Below, piece after piece: positions 1 through 9,116 of a stretch of DNA of 64,000 nt (its first letter is position 1; every line of letters begins with the position of its first letter). The notes beneath the pieces were generated by a model. It did no database searches. It was not told the origin of the DNA and saw only the letters and a program-made list of their open reading frames with translations. Origin of the DNA: SIG220 sp045615545. Its GTDB lineage: Bacteria; Bacillota_I; Bacilli_A; RFN20; CAG-826. The position numbers and the translations under genes are program-made. The DNA lies in assembly GCA_045615545.1 (NCBI GenBank), contig JAZLFA010000067.1, positions 18,586 through 82,585 of the forward strand, read 5' to 3'.

Positions 1-903
1 GATTCACTCGTTACTCAATTATTGGTGAACAATGTTAGTAAAGGAGTAAACGCTACTGGATCAAGCTATCTTAATGTTGAGCTTAGAGATGCGAGTGGTG
101 TAATTCAAGCTAAGAAGTGGGAAGTAGTTGAAGGTGACGAAAATATTTTTGTTGCAGGCAATGTTATTGAAGTAGGGCTTGAAATTATCATGTATCGCAC
201 ATCCTTACAAGGTAAGATTATTAATGCAAAATTAGTGCCACTTGATAGTATTGATGTAGCGAAATTTGTTAAACAAGCTCCAATTAGTAAAGATGAACTT
301 AAAAAGCAATTACTCGCCCATGTTAATTCTATTAAAAATGAAGAATGTAACAAGATTGTTAATTACTTTATTAAAAAGTTTGAAAAACAAATTTATGATC
401 ATCCAGCCGCTAGCTCAATCCATCATGAATATAATAGTGGTTTATTAATGCACACTGTCAGCATGGCAAATATTGCAGTAAATGTGGAAAATATGTATCC
501 AGAAATTAATCATGATTTACTTCTCTCTGGAATCATTCTTCATGATATTGGTAAGATTATCGAACTTGAAGGACCGGTTGTATATAAATATTCTATTGAA
601 GGTAAATTAATCGGCCATATTTCAATTATGGTTAGTGAAATACGTAAAGCTGCTGATGAATTAAAAATTAGTGATGAAATTAGAGTATTGCTTGAACATA
701 TGGTTTTATCACATCACGGACAACTTGAATATGGTTCACCAGTTTTACCACAAACTAGAGAGGCTTTATTAATTTCATTAATTGATAATCTTGATAGCAA
801 AATGACTATTGTTGATAAAGCATTAGAAGGAATAGAAAAGGGCGAATGGTCCCAGAAGGTATACGCCCTTGATTCTCGTTGCTTCTATAAGCACGGTTTA
901 TAA
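1..903 (+). CDS. yhaM: 3'-5' exoribonuclease YhaM-like, 5' truncated
   Basis: The reading frame is open from base 1, so the true start lies upstream; about 300 residues are visible. The N-terminal part (roughly residues 15-75) reads as an OB-fold nucleic-acid-binding domain. The C-terminal part is an HD domain, with HH at the EYNSG-LLMHT segment, ILHDIGKI, and a later H-HHG. This OB-HD order and length match YhaM/CBF1 exonucleases, which trim RNA and single-stranded DNA from the 3' end in a metal-dependent way. It converges with the HIT gene with no gap. In Bacillus yhaM also lies near prsA and hit, which supports the call. Confidence 0.87.
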   Translation, partial: DSLVTQLLVNNVSKGVNATGSSYLNVELRDASGVIQAKKWEVVEGDENIFVAGNVIEVGLEIIMYRTSLQGKIINAKLVPLDSIDVAKFVKQAPISKDELKKQLLAHVNSIKNEECNKIVNYFIKKFEKQIYDHPAASSIHHEYNSGLLMHTVSMANIAVNVENMYPEINHDLLLSGIILHDIGKIIELEGPVVYKYSIEGKLIGHISIMVSEIRKAADELKISDEIRVLLEHMVLSHHGQLEYGSPVLPQTREALLISLIDNLDSKMTIVDKALEGIEKGEWSQKVYALDSRCFYKHGL

Positions 904-1314
904 TTATAAAGATTTCTTTATTTCGTCTTTCAACGCTGGTAGGTTTATGCCTGCGGCGTTTTCTTTAAATTCAATCTTTAATGCGTCATTAGCATCAAAA
1001 CGTGGAATAACGTGGACATGAAAGTGTTTAACTGTTTGTCCCGCAGCTTCGTAGCAATTGGTTAATATATTTACCCCGTTAGCGTGTAATGATGTGATTT
1101 GTGCTTGCCCAATGCGTTGAGCAACATCCATTACCTTATGCATAAGTTCTTTTGGAACTGATAAAAAATTATCATAATGTTTTTTAGGGATAACAAGGGT
1201 ATGGCCTTTAGTTACTTGACTTATATCAAGAAACGCCATAATTTCATCATCCTCATAAACAATATGAGCAGGGATTTCTCCATCTACAATTTTGCAAAAT
1301 ACATCTTTTTCCAT
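904..1314 (-). CDS. hit: HIT family nucleotide hydrolase
   Basis: This 136-residue protein has the usual HIT length. It begins FCKIVDGEIPAHIVYEDD and carries the HFHVHVIP histidine triad near residues 97-104. HIT proteins are cytosolic nucleoside phosphoramidate/dinucleotide hydrolases that act through a nucleotidyl-His intermediate. A GGAGG site 5 to 9 bases before the ATG overlaps the end of the acetyltransferase gene upstream, so the two are probably cotranscribed. The gene ends where the convergent yhaM-like gene ends. The family is clear; the substrate is not visible. Confidence 0.92.
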   Translation of the reverse strand: MEKDVFCKIVDGEIPAHIVYEDDEIMAFLDISQVTKGHTLVIPKKHYDNFLSVPKELMHKVMDVAQRIGQAQITSLHANGVNILTNCYEAAGQTVKHFHVHVIPRFDANDALKIEFKENAAGINLPALKDEIKKSL

Positions 1315-1323
1315 TTTTTCCTC

Positions 1324-1941
1324 CTAAAATAATTCTTCCTTTAATTTAATTGAATCTGCTTCGGTTATTTTTCTTATTGGTTTACATGGATTGCCATAGG
1401 CTAAATAATTATCAGGTATGTCTTTACTGACAACACTTCCCGCACCTATTACTACTCCATTACCGATATTAACTCCTGGTAGAATAGTGACGTTTCCCGC
1501 AATCCAACAATTATTTCCAATTGTAACTGGTTTACCATATTCTTTATCAGTTAGTTTGTTTAGTTTATTATCAAAATATTTATTCCTCTCTTGATACATC
1601 AAGGGATGTAAAGGAGTATATATTGATACATTTGGTCCAAAGAAACAATCATCTCCGATTATAACTGGGCATACATCTAATATCGTTAATCCATTATTTG
1701 CGTAAAAGTTTTTGCCAATTTTGGTATGGATTCCATAATCGACGTATAGATTTCCTTGAATATAGATTCCTTCTTTATGATTTGGAAAAATTTCATCTAA
1801 TAATTTCATCTTTTTTGGATTGGAATCATAACAAGCATTAAAATCTTTTACTTTATCGTGTGCGTTATGCGCGATAGAAACACTATATGCTGAACCATCA
1901 ACATATATTTTTCCCGCTAGCATCTTCTTATATTCTTCCAT
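1324..1941 (-). CDS. Sugar O-acetyltransferase (maltose/galactoside acetyltransferase-like)
   Basis: This 205-residue protein has an N-terminal Maa/LacA-type helical segment (MEEYKKMLAGKIY) followed by left-handed beta-helix hexapeptide repeats, for example IGNNCWIAGNVTILPGVNIGNGVVIGAGSVV near residues 142-172. The conserved HPL at residues 111-113 carries the likely catalytic His. The family transfers acetyl from acetyl-CoA to a hydroxyl of sugars such as maltose, glucose or galactosides. The gene lies just downstream of the lipoprotein terminator and directly upstream of hit. The substrate cannot be read from sequence. Confidence 0.88.
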   Translation of the reverse strand: MEEYKKMLAGKIYVDGSAYSVSIAHNAHDKVKDFNACYDSNPKKMKLLDEIFPNHKEGIYIQGNLYVDYGIHTKIGKNFYANNGLTILDVCPVIIGDDCFFGPNVSIYTPLHPLMYQERNKYFDNKLNKLTDKEYGKPVTIGNNCWIAGNVTILPGVNIGNGVVIGAGSVVSKDIPDNYLAYGNPCKPIRKITEADSIKLKEELF

Positions 1942-1980
1942 AAACCTACCATATCTATTTTAAAACAAAATAGGGTAAAG

Positions 1981-2010
1981 AAAAAGAACCGCATTTGATT
2001 GCGGTTCTTG
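1981..2010 (-). terminator. Intrinsic terminator of the lipoprotein operon
   Basis: On the minus strand an 8-bp perfect stem (GAACCGCA at 2000-2007 pairing with 1986-1993, loop of 6) is followed by TTTTTCTTT. It lies 13 bases past the stop of the downstream lipoprotein gene and separates that pair from the acetyltransferase-hit pair. Confidence 0.85.
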
Positions 2011-2022
2011 TTTGATTATTAA

Positions 2023-3825
2023 TTATTCAAATAATTCTGGATAGTTGCTCTTGAAGTAATCGTAAACAGCTTGATCATGATATTTGATTTCCATCTTTTC
2101 AAGATAGTATTTAGTAGCAAGTGTGCCATATGATTCACTTACACCAACAATCTTTGTGATTTCGTTAATCATTTCTTCCATTGCTTCTGCACCACGTGTG
2201 TTACGGTATGAGTTGGCGCTTGTCTTAGAAAGTTTTGAGGAAGAACAAGCTTCTTCAATTTGAACAACATAATATGTTTTACTTGAAGAATCGTAATGTA
2301 AGATGTCTTTTGTTGGATCATCATCAACACCGATACGGCTACTTGTCTTTAAGTAGTTCTTACCGTTGATTCTTGCAACATAAGCATTTTCATCTTCTGG
2401 AACGATATAGTCATAACTTCCATCAATTAATTGCCAACGATCAACTTCTTTTCTTTCTTCAGCAGTTTCTTTTACACCATTAGCAACACCGATATTGAAT
2501 AATCTACTTCTAATAGAATCTGGTAATTGTGTTAAGCCACCATTTTTAATGAACCAACCAGTTGTGGTGTGGTCTTTAAGTTTGAGTTCTCTTTCTTTGA
2601 TTTCTCTTCCAACTTCAATTGGATATGAGTTACTACCAGTAAATTCGCTTTCAGCAGATGTATCTGTTAATGCTGGGTTAACTTTGATGGATTCATACTT
2701 CTTCATCATGTCACCATATTCGGTTCCAAGATAAACTGTATCACCAATAACTTCATCATCAAGTTTGAAGACGTTACCGTTTGATTTTTCTTGGATGTCT
2801 GCAATGATTGCTTTTTGTTCATCTGTTAATCCAGGTGCACCAACTAAGATGTTGGAGTAATCTTTAAAGACATCAAGTGTGATTTCGTCTTCGCTTGGTA
2901 AAGCGTTGATTCTTTCAACTAAGTGGTTTGCGACATAGTCAGCAACCATTGGGTATTCACTATTATTAGCAATAGTAATGATATTCACTTTACGAGCGTA
3001 GCTACGTCCGAGAGTGTTATATGTTTCATCTAATAGATATTGCTCAGTCAATAATTGAGTAGAGATATCTGGGATGAGCTTCTTTTCTACATAGTGATAG
3101 GTATCACCAGTGAAGTATTCTTTATGTAAGAAGGCTTCGAAGACTTGTTCTGGTTCATAATCAGGTGTTAATAAACCTTCATATAATTCCCCAGCAAAGC
3201 CTGAAACTAATGGATCAGCAACATCTTCCATAGCACCTTTTAAAGCGACTAAGAATTTCTTTTCTGAGAAGATGCTTCTATCGCTATAAGAGCCAGATGA
3301 GATTTTATCGTACATAGTTGTAGCGATACGATCTTGGATGGTGCTCCATTTTGCCCAGACACGGATGAGTTCTGATTTACACGCATCAGCGTCTTCGCTA
3401 ACTTCTTTAATATCTTCTGGATTATCATCGTTAACACGTTTTCCATCATCGTTAACTGTCCAGTAAGCTTTGTGTGTTTTGACAAATGAATTTGTCTTTG
3501 GTGTTGTTGCTGCATTCATTTCAGCAAAACATTCTTCTAATGTGATGTCTTCGGCACTAGGTGCTGGAGTAACATTTCTAGAATAGAAACCAATGACTGA
3601 TTGAGAATAACGATATAAAACTTCGTTAAGGACATCGTCACCGACACCGCCATCTCTAATTGCGTCATAAACAACACTTGCGACGTTGTTATAAACTTCT
3701 TCGTCAAATTCTACTAATTTAGAATCATAATCGGTTGGCTTTGCAATGATTTCATCACAAGCTGTTAATCCTAATAATCCGATAGCAGAGAGGACTAATA
3801 CTTTAGCAATCTTTTTACTTAACAT
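2023..3825 (-). CDS. Large lipoprotein, PrsA-like paralogue without a recognisable parvulin core
   Basis: The chosen ATG gives 600 residues and a clean lipoprotein signal: MLSKKIAK, a hydrophobic stretch, then the lipobox LTAC with lipidated Cys23. A GGAGGA site lies about 11 bases upstream. A longer upstream start would place extra residues before the signal peptide and is rejected. The gene begins inside the last codons of the preceding foldase gene (11-base overlap), so translation is probably coupled. The layout resembles its neighbour (helical N-terminal chaperone-like region, late YYVVQIEEA strand), but I see no parvulin signature. It is probably an extracytoplasmic membrane-anchored chaperone-like protein; the function is unproven. 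Confidence 0.7.
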   Translation of the reverse strand: MLSKKIAKVLVLSAIGLLGLTACDEIIAKPTDYDSKLVEFDEEVYNNVASVVYDAIRDGGVGDDVLNEVLYRYSQSVIGFYSRNVTPAPSAEDITLEECFAEMNAATTPKTNSFVKTHKAYWTVNDDGKRVNDDNPEDIKEVSEDADACKSELIRVWAKWSTIQDRIATTMYDKISSGSYSDRSIFSEKKFLVALKGAMEDVADPLVSGFAGELYEGLLTPDYEPEQVFEAFLHKEYFTGDTYHYVEKKLIPDISTQLLTEQYLLDETYNTLGRSYARKVNIITIANNSEYPMVADYVANHLVERINALPSEDEITLDVFKDYSNILVGAPGLTDEQKAIIADIQEKSNGNVFKLDDEVIGDTVYLGTEYGDMMKKYESIKVNPALTDTSAESEFTGSNSYPIEVGREIKERELKLKDHTTTGWFIKNGGLTQLPDSIRSRLFNIGVANGVKETAEERKEVDRWQLIDGSYDYIVPEDENAYVARINGKNYLKTSSRIGVDDDPTKDILHYDSSSKTYYVVQIEEACSSSKLSKTSANSYRNTRGAEAMEEMINEITKIVGVSESYGTLATKYYLEKMEIKYHDQAVYDYFKSNYPELFE

Positions 3826-5647
3826 AGTAACAAGCTCCTCCTGGGACAACCCAATCATTATTAATGCCAGCGATAATACGTTCTGTTTCTGTCATCTTAA
3901 ATCCGATAACACAACGTGTTGGGATTAAACGATAATCAGTAGTTGCATCAACGTATTCAACACGGTTAGCATTTTGTAATTCGATTAATTCGGCATATGT
4001 TCTCCAAGCCTTATTTAAAGTTTCTTTAGCAGAGTTGGAGTTTGTATATCTTGTAGCAGTGATATATTCAGTGATCTTTTTGCCTAAATCTATACCATCA
4101 GTGTTATTGAATCTTAGACCGACTGAATATTTTTCGTATAAACGATAATCGTAAGTGGAATCAAATGACTTAATAGCAGATTTAATTTCGCTTGCACGTG
4201 TTTCGTATACGGATTTATCTGTTGAATAGATGTAGTTGACATATGTGTTCTTGTCTTTTCCATCTGGATCAACTGGATATTTTTCATCACCTGGAACTGT
4301 GTTGGTGTAATATTCTTCTAATGAAACATCATATGAATCTTTTCCACCTTCACAGAAATCATAGATTGATTTTTGTAAAATCATGAAGTGAATACCATGT
4401 TCACTACGAACGCCAATAATAACATTACCGTTTTCATCAGTTAAGACTGATTTGCCAGTACTAGCATCAATGAGTTTGAATCTAGGATTTAATAGTGTTT
4501 CGTCATCAACAACGAGTGGGAAGTTGATTGCATCACCAATATTATCTTCATCAAGAACCTCATTTGTAATAACAAATGGGTTATGGAAGTTTAAGTATTT
4601 GTTCCAAAGAACATTTCTTGGATAGTAGTGTGAGTTGTTACCATTAACTTCACGACCTTGTTTATCAGCAACATCTTCTGCAACTTCACCAATTTTTAAG
4701 AATGCTCCGTAAGGAACTTCTTGTAAGCCAAGATTTGTAAAGAAGTCTTTAGCAGTGATTGCATCACTTACTTCAGCATTTAATCCTAAACCTTCTTCAA
4801 TCGCACTGTTGCTTGCTTCACTAATAGCTTCATAAGCATAAATACCTAATTTAAATTCGTTAACGAATGAAGTGGTTGTGGTCATAATACCAAGGTCACC
4901 ACCTTTTTCAGCACTACCAGTATCTTCTGAGATCTTTGTAGCAACTTCTGAGAAAACGAATGATGTGTCAGTTAAATACTTAATTGATTCGCTTAAGTTT
5001 TTAGCTTCGCCTTCGGAAATAGTGCCATCATAGAAACTAGATGCACCTTCTGCGACTTTTACTAAAACGTGACGAACGTGGAATGGATACGAACTCTTAA
5101 TAGAGCCTTGTGTTTGTACGGCTTCACCTTGATCATCAACACCAATATATTCCTTTGTTAAGGTTTCCTTGTTGTCGACGAAGTATTTGTCTTCGATTTC
5201 TTCCTTTTCGATTTCATATTTGAAGTATTCTAATAATTCATCTGCGTCTTCACAGCCGTGTGAATCAAGAATTTTTTGCCATTCTTCATCATATGTTGTT
5301 CCGTTGGTTTTACGGTTTTGTTCAGCTTCTTGCTGAGCGCCAGTAACATTACCTTTTGCTTCGGATAGAATCTTTTCTTTTGATTTCTTGTAAATTGTTG
5401 TACTTGAAGAATCGAATTCATGACGGATGATTGATTCCAGAATTGCATTGTAGAATTTGGAAATTCCATCAGATGATTCACGATACTTGTCATAGATATC
5501 ATTGGTTAAGACGGTAACTTCTTTTCCAGCGCTATCTTTGAATGTAACGATAGCTTTTTCTTTAGTTGTAACTTCGTTACATGCGGCAAGTGCGAGTACT
5601 GCAATGAGGGAAGAAACTAAACCGATTGATAGTTTTTTCTTGTTCAT
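3815..5647 (-). CDS. prsA: PrsA-like foldase lipoprotein with parvulin domain
   Basis: This 610-residue protein begins with a lipoprotein signal (MNKKKLSIG, lipobox LAAC, Cys23). A SurA/PrsA-type helical region is followed by parvulin motifs: HVRHVLVKV at 190-198 and EDTGSAEKGGDLG at 241-253. The last parvulin-like strand (EHGIHFMIL) appears only near residue 415, so a segment of about 140 residues seems to interrupt the domain. PrsA proteins are peptidyl-prolyl isomerases/chaperones that fold exported proteins on the outer face of the membrane. The yhaM-prsA-hit neighbourhood matches Bacillus. At 610 residues it is about twice a normal PrsA. Confidence 0.8.
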   Translation of the reverse strand: MNKKKLSIGLVSSLIAVLALAACNEVTTKEKAIVTFKDSAGKEVTVLTNDIYDKYRESSDGISKFYNAILESIIRHEFDSSSTTIYKKSKEKILSEAKGNVTGAQQEAEQNRKTNGTTYDEEWQKILDSHGCEDADELLEYFKYEIEKEEIEDKYFVDNKETLTKEYIGVDDQGEAVQTQGSIKSSYPFHVRHVLVKVAEGASSFYDGTISEGEAKNLSESIKYLTDTSFVFSEVATKISEDTGSAEKGGDLGIMTTTTSFVNEFKLGIYAYEAISEASNSAIEEGLGLNAEVSDAITAKDFFTNLGLQEVPYGAFLKIGEVAEDVADKQGREVNGNNSHYYPRNVLWNKYLNFHNPFVITNEVLDEDNIGDAINFPLVVDDETLLNPRFKLIDASTGKSVLTDENGNVIIGVRSEHGIHFMILQKSIYDFCEGGKDSYDVSLEEYYTNTVPGDEKYPVDPDGKDKNTYVNYIYSTDKSVYETRASEIKSAIKSFDSTYDYRLYEKYSVGLRFNNTDGIDLGKKITEYITATRYTNSNSAKETLNKAWRTYAELIELQNANRVEYVDATTDYRLIPTRCVIGFKMTETERIIAGINNDWVVPGGACYYVK

Positions 5648-5681
5648 TTTAACTCTCCTTTTCTGAATGTATAGCGGTTAT

Positions 5682-5711
5682 ATTATATATAATTGGTATT
5701 TTTCTTTGCAA
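5682..5711 (-). promoter_or_regulatory. Promoter of the prsA-like operon
   Basis: On the minus strand TTGCAA (5711-5706) and TATAAT (5687-5682) are separated by 18 bases, about 35 bases upstream of the ATG. An AAAGGAGAG ribosome site precedes the start. Confidence 0.6.
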
Positions 5712-5796
5712 CAACTATTTTTAATAGTAAGGATAATAGAGTCAAAACTAACCAAGAAATAACCATACAAGTATGACAAAAAAATTATTATATCGT

Positions 5797-5825
5797 TTGA
5801 ATGTTTCCTATTACTTTTATAAAAT
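5797..5825 (+). promoter_or_regulatory. Promoter of the suf operon
   Basis: TTGAAT (5797-5802), a 17-base spacer and TAAAAT (5820-5825) precede a short leader with a GAGGT ribosome site at 5837-5841 and the sufC ATG at 5849. No Fe-S regulator operator was recognised. Confidence 0.6.
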
Positions 5826-5848
5826 ATGTGCGATTTGAGGTAAATGGT

Positions 5849-6667
5849 ATGAGCAAACTGGAAATCAAAAATTTACATGTTAATGTCGACCAAAAAGAAA
5901 TACTGAAGGGTGTTGATTTAGTTATAACGAGCGGTGAAACTGTCGCACTTCTTGGTCCAAATGGACATGGAAAATCTACATTATTAAATGTAATCATGGG
6001 TCATCCAAAATATAAAATCACCAAAGGTGAAGTTATATTTGATGGCAAAAAACTTAATGAACTTACTACTGATCAACGCGCAAAACTTGGTCTATTTTTA
6101 GGCTTCCAAAATCCAGCCGAAGTTCCTGGTGTAAACAATAGCGATTTTTTAAGAGCCGCTGTTAATGCTCATAGTGATAAACCAATCTCAACATATAATT
6201 TTTATAAGATATTAGACAAAGCTACAAAAGAAGTAAAAATACCTTTTGATTTTGCTAATCGTAGTTTGAATGAAGGGTTTTCTGGTGGCGAAAAGAAAAG
6301 AAACGAAATTCTTCAACTTTTATTATTGAATCCATCATTAGCTATGCTTGATGAGATTGATTCAGGTTTAGATGTTGACGCAATCAATGTTGTAGCAGAA
6401 GTTATCAATAAGATAAAAGATGAACAAAAAAGCTTTTTAGTCATCTCCCATTATGCTCGATTGTTTGACTTAATTAAACCAACAAGAACCATTGTAATGA
6501 TTAATGGAAAAATAGTTCTTGATGGTGGTGTAGATATTATTAAAAGAATAGATGAAACAGGCTATGAGTTTATTAAAACAGAACTCGGAATTGAAATAGC
6601 AAAAGATGAAGCTGAAATGAACACAGTTTCTATTGGAACATGTGCTGTTAAGGAAGCAATAAAATGA
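5849..6667 (+). CDS. sufC: Fe-S cluster assembly ATPase SufC
   Basis: The ATG at 5849, preceded by GAGGT, gives 272 residues starting MSKLEIKNLHV as in known SufC; upstream in-frame codons lie in the promoter. Walker A is GPNGHGKST, the signature is SGGEKKRNEILQ, and Walker B is LAMLDEIDSGLD, which is diagnostic for SufC. SufC is the cytosolic ABC ATPase that drives the SufBCD scaffold. The tail is about 20-25 residues longer than usual. It overlaps sufD by 4 bases (ATGA) and begins a C-D-S-U-B operon. Confidence 0.96.
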   Translation: MSKLEIKNLHVNVDQKEILKGVDLVITSGETVALLGPNGHGKSTLLNVIMGHPKYKITKGEVIFDGKKLNELTTDQRAKLGLFLGFQNPAEVPGVNNSDFLRAAVNAHSDKPISTYNFYKILDKATKEVKIPFDFANRSLNEGFSGGEKKRNEILQLLLLNPSLAMLDEIDSGLDVDAINVVAEVINKIKDEQKSFLVISHYARLFDLIKPTRTIVMINGKIVLDGGVDIIKRIDETGYEFIKTELGIEIAKDEAEMNTVSIGTCAVKEAIK

Positions 6668-7467
6668 GTTTGATTTTGCCTTTTGAAAAGATAAACGAAA
6701 ACGTTAGTTATAATGAAGTACCAACGTATCTTTTTGATGGTAAAAATAATGATAAAAATTTATTTGAAATTGATATAAAAAATGACTGCAAAATTATACT
6801 AGTAAATATTAATAATGTTTTTCGTGTTCATGCGCGTGTTAGCCCATCAAAAAATGTTACTTTTTCTTTCTTCTCAATCAATAAAATTTCTACCGTTGAA
6901 ATGGAGTTTGATTTATTAGAAAATTCTAACTTAATTGCCTATTTTGCAGATTTTATTTCTAGCGATTGCAAAATGAATGTAAAAGTTAACTTAAATGGAT
7001 CAAATTCTTCATGTATTTGGAACTTGGCTTCCTTATCAAAAAATGAAGAGCATAAATATGCTGATGTATCTGTCATTCACAATTCACCAAATACGTTCTG
7101 CAAGATCAATAATTTTGGTGTTTCAAAAGATCATTCCAAATTAGTATTCTCTGGTATCTGTCATATCAAAAATGGTTCGCACAATTCAAAAGCACATCAA
7201 AATGCAAAAATCATGGTATTTGATGATTGCTGTGATTCGGTTGCAAAACCGATTTTAAAAATCGATGACAATTCAATTGAGGCAAGCCACGCAGCTGTTG
7301 TTGGGAAGATTAGTGATGATCAATTATTTTATTTAACAAGTCGTGGACTATCTGTTGAACAAGCTCGTGAGTTAATTACATTTGGTTATCTAAAGCCAAT
7401 CTTGCTTGGTTTTGAAGATGACAAAATTAAAGAAATGATTACTAAAAGAATAGAGGGGGAATTTTAA
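6664..7467 (+). CDS. sufD: Compact Fe-S assembly scaffold SufD
   Basis: This 267-residue protein has the SufD C-terminal half: a beta-helix core, then EASHAAVVGKISDDQLFYL with the conserved His, and SRGLSVEQARELITFGYLKPIL. Typical SufD proteins have about 400 or more residues, so most of the N-terminal helical domain is missing while the SufC/SufB contact region remains. SufD forms the SufBC2D scaffold. It overlaps sufC by 4 bases and is followed one base later by sufS. Identity as SufD rather than SufB is clear because a full sufB lies downstream. Confidence 0.88.
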   Translation: MSLILPFEKINENVSYNEVPTYLFDGKNNDKNLFEIDIKNDCKIILVNINNVFRVHARVSPSKNVTFSFFSINKISTVEMEFDLLENSNLIAYFADFISSDCKMNVKVNLNGSNSSCIWNLASLSKNEEHKYADVSVIHNSPNTFCKINNFGVSKDHSKLVFSGICHIKNGSHNSKAHQNAKIMVFDDCCDSVAKPILKIDDNSIEASHAAVVGKISDDQLFYLTSRGLSVEQARELITFGYLKPILLGFEDDKIKEMITKRIEGEF

Positions 7468-7468
7468 A

Positions 7469-8701
7469 ATGTACGATGTATATGAAATTAGAAAACAATT
7501 CCCAATGTTAAATGGAGAAAAAAAGATGCAAGGAAAGCCATTGATTTTTCTTGACAATTCATCTACTACATTTAAACCACAATGCGTTATTGATGCTATT
7601 ACTAATTATTATTCAAATATGACAAGCAATTCTCATCGCGGCGACTATGATTTAGCCTATAATCTTGACTGTGAAGTTGACGAAACTCGTAAAGTTGTAG
7701 CGAAGTTTGTAAATTGCGATATAAACGAGGTTGTTTTTACCAGCGGAGCTACTATGTCTTCTAATATTATTGCCTATGGTTATGGTGATAAATTTATTAA
7801 ATCTGGTGATGAGATATTGATCGAAGAAACTGGACATGCTTCAAATGTGCTCCCTTATTATCAACTTGCCAAAAGAACTGGTGCTGTCATTAAGTATATT
7901 GAATTAGATAAAGATGGCAGAATTACAACAAAAAACTTGCAAAAAGCTCTCAATTCTAAAACAAAAATAGTAGCTCTTGCGATGATTACAAATACTTTAG
8001 GTTATGAAATTGACATTAAAGAATTTGCAAAAATAATTCATAAAAATGGTTCAATTTTTGTTGTAGATGGTGCTCAAGCCGTACCACATACAAAGATTGA
8101 TTTTAAAGATAGTGATATCGACTTTATATTCTTTTCCGCTCACAAGATGTGTGGCCCTACTGGAATAGGTTGTTTGATTGGCAAATATTCCTTGCTTGAT
8201 AAGATGGATACATTTTTAACTGGTGGAGGAATGAATGAAACATTTATGAAGGTTGATGAATTAATTCCATTTAACCCACCTCGTAAGTTTGAAGCTGGTA
8301 CTTTGAATCTAGCTGGTATCATAGGAATGAAAGCTGCAATAAACTTTATTACTAATATTGGTATTGATAATATTCGTAAACATGATATTGAGCTTCATCG
8401 ATATGCCGTTCAACAATTAGAAAAGTGTGAAAATGTTATTATTTATAATAAAAATGTTGATACTGCAATTTTATTATTTAATATAAAAGGTGTTTTTCCT
8501 CAAGATGAAGCAACTTTATTTAATTATAAAGGTATAGCAATTAGAAGTGGGGAACACTGTGCAAAATTGTTGGGTGAATATATTGGATGTAAAGCTACAT
8601 GTAGAATGTCCACATATTTATATACAACAAAAGAAGAAATTGATGCATTTGTTGATGCCATCAAAAATGGAGGAGATATTTTAGATGCCTACTTTAACTA
8701 A
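7469..8701 (+). CDS. sufS: Cysteine desulfurase SufS
   Basis: This 410-residue group II desulfurase has the PLP lysine in FFSAHKMCGPTGIG (about residue 225) and the active-site Cys in IRSGEHCAK (about residue 364). VVDGAQAVPH carries the PLP-contacting Asp. The enzyme removes sulfur from cysteine as a persulfide and passes it to SufU, encoded next with a 17-base overlap. Length and motifs are normal. A GAGGGGG site precedes the ATG. Confidence 0.96.
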   Translation: MYDVYEIRKQFPMLNGEKKMQGKPLIFLDNSSTTFKPQCVIDAITNYYSNMTSNSHRGDYDLAYNLDCEVDETRKVVAKFVNCDINEVVFTSGATMSSNIIAYGYGDKFIKSGDEILIEETGHASNVLPYYQLAKRTGAVIKYIELDKDGRITTKNLQKALNSKTKIVALAMITNTLGYEIDIKEFAKIIHKNGSIFVVDGAQAVPHTKIDFKDSDIDFIFFSAHKMCGPTGIGCLIGKYSLLDKMDTFLTGGGMNETFMKVDELIPFNPPRKFEAGTLNLAGIIGMKAAINFITNIGIDNIRKHDIELHRYAVQQLEKCENVIIYNKNVDTAILLFNIKGVFPQDEATLFNYKGIAIRSGEHCAKLLGEYIGCKATCRMSTYLYTTKEEIDAFVDAIKNGGDILDAYFN

Positions 8702-9116
8702 TGAGATGATGCGTCAAATCATCATGGATCACTATTCAAATCCAATTCATAAAGGCCAACCAAAAACAGATGGTTACCTAAAAACCCATATGCACTCTGA
8801 TAACTGTATTGATGATTTAGATATTTTTCTATTAATAGAAAATGATATAGTAAAGGATGCGTGTTTTGATGGTGTTGGTTGCACCATTTCAACTTCATCA
8901 ACAGATATTATGTGTGAACTATTAATTGGTAAAACAAAGGAACAAGCTTTTTATATTATTGAGCAATATCATCATATGATTCATGAAGAGCCATTTGATG
9001 GTGATTCTTTAGAAGAAGCAATTGCGTTTATTAATACATCTAAACAAGCATCAAGAATTAGATGCGCAACTATAGGTTGGACAGCAGCGGATAATATTTT
9101 AAAGGAATCAAAATGA
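8685..9116 (+). CDS. sufU: Sulfurtransferase SufU
   Basis: This 143-residue protein has the IscU/SufU fold, with three conserved cysteines in DNCIDD (Cys41), GVGCTIS (Cys66) and RIRC (about 128). An Asp in NCIDD completes the zinc site. In Firmicutes SufU is a zinc-dependent partner that accepts persulfide from SufS. Its start lies inside sufS and its end overlaps sufB by 4 bases, so all five suf genes are probably translated from one mRNA. Confidence 0.94.
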   Translation: MPTLTNEMMRQIIMDHYSNPIHKGQPKTDGYLKTHMHSDNCIDDLDIFLLIENDIVKDACFDGVGCTISTSSTDIMCELLIGKTKEQAFYIIEQYHHMIHEEPFDGDSLEEAIAFINTSKQASRIRCATIGWTAADNILKESK

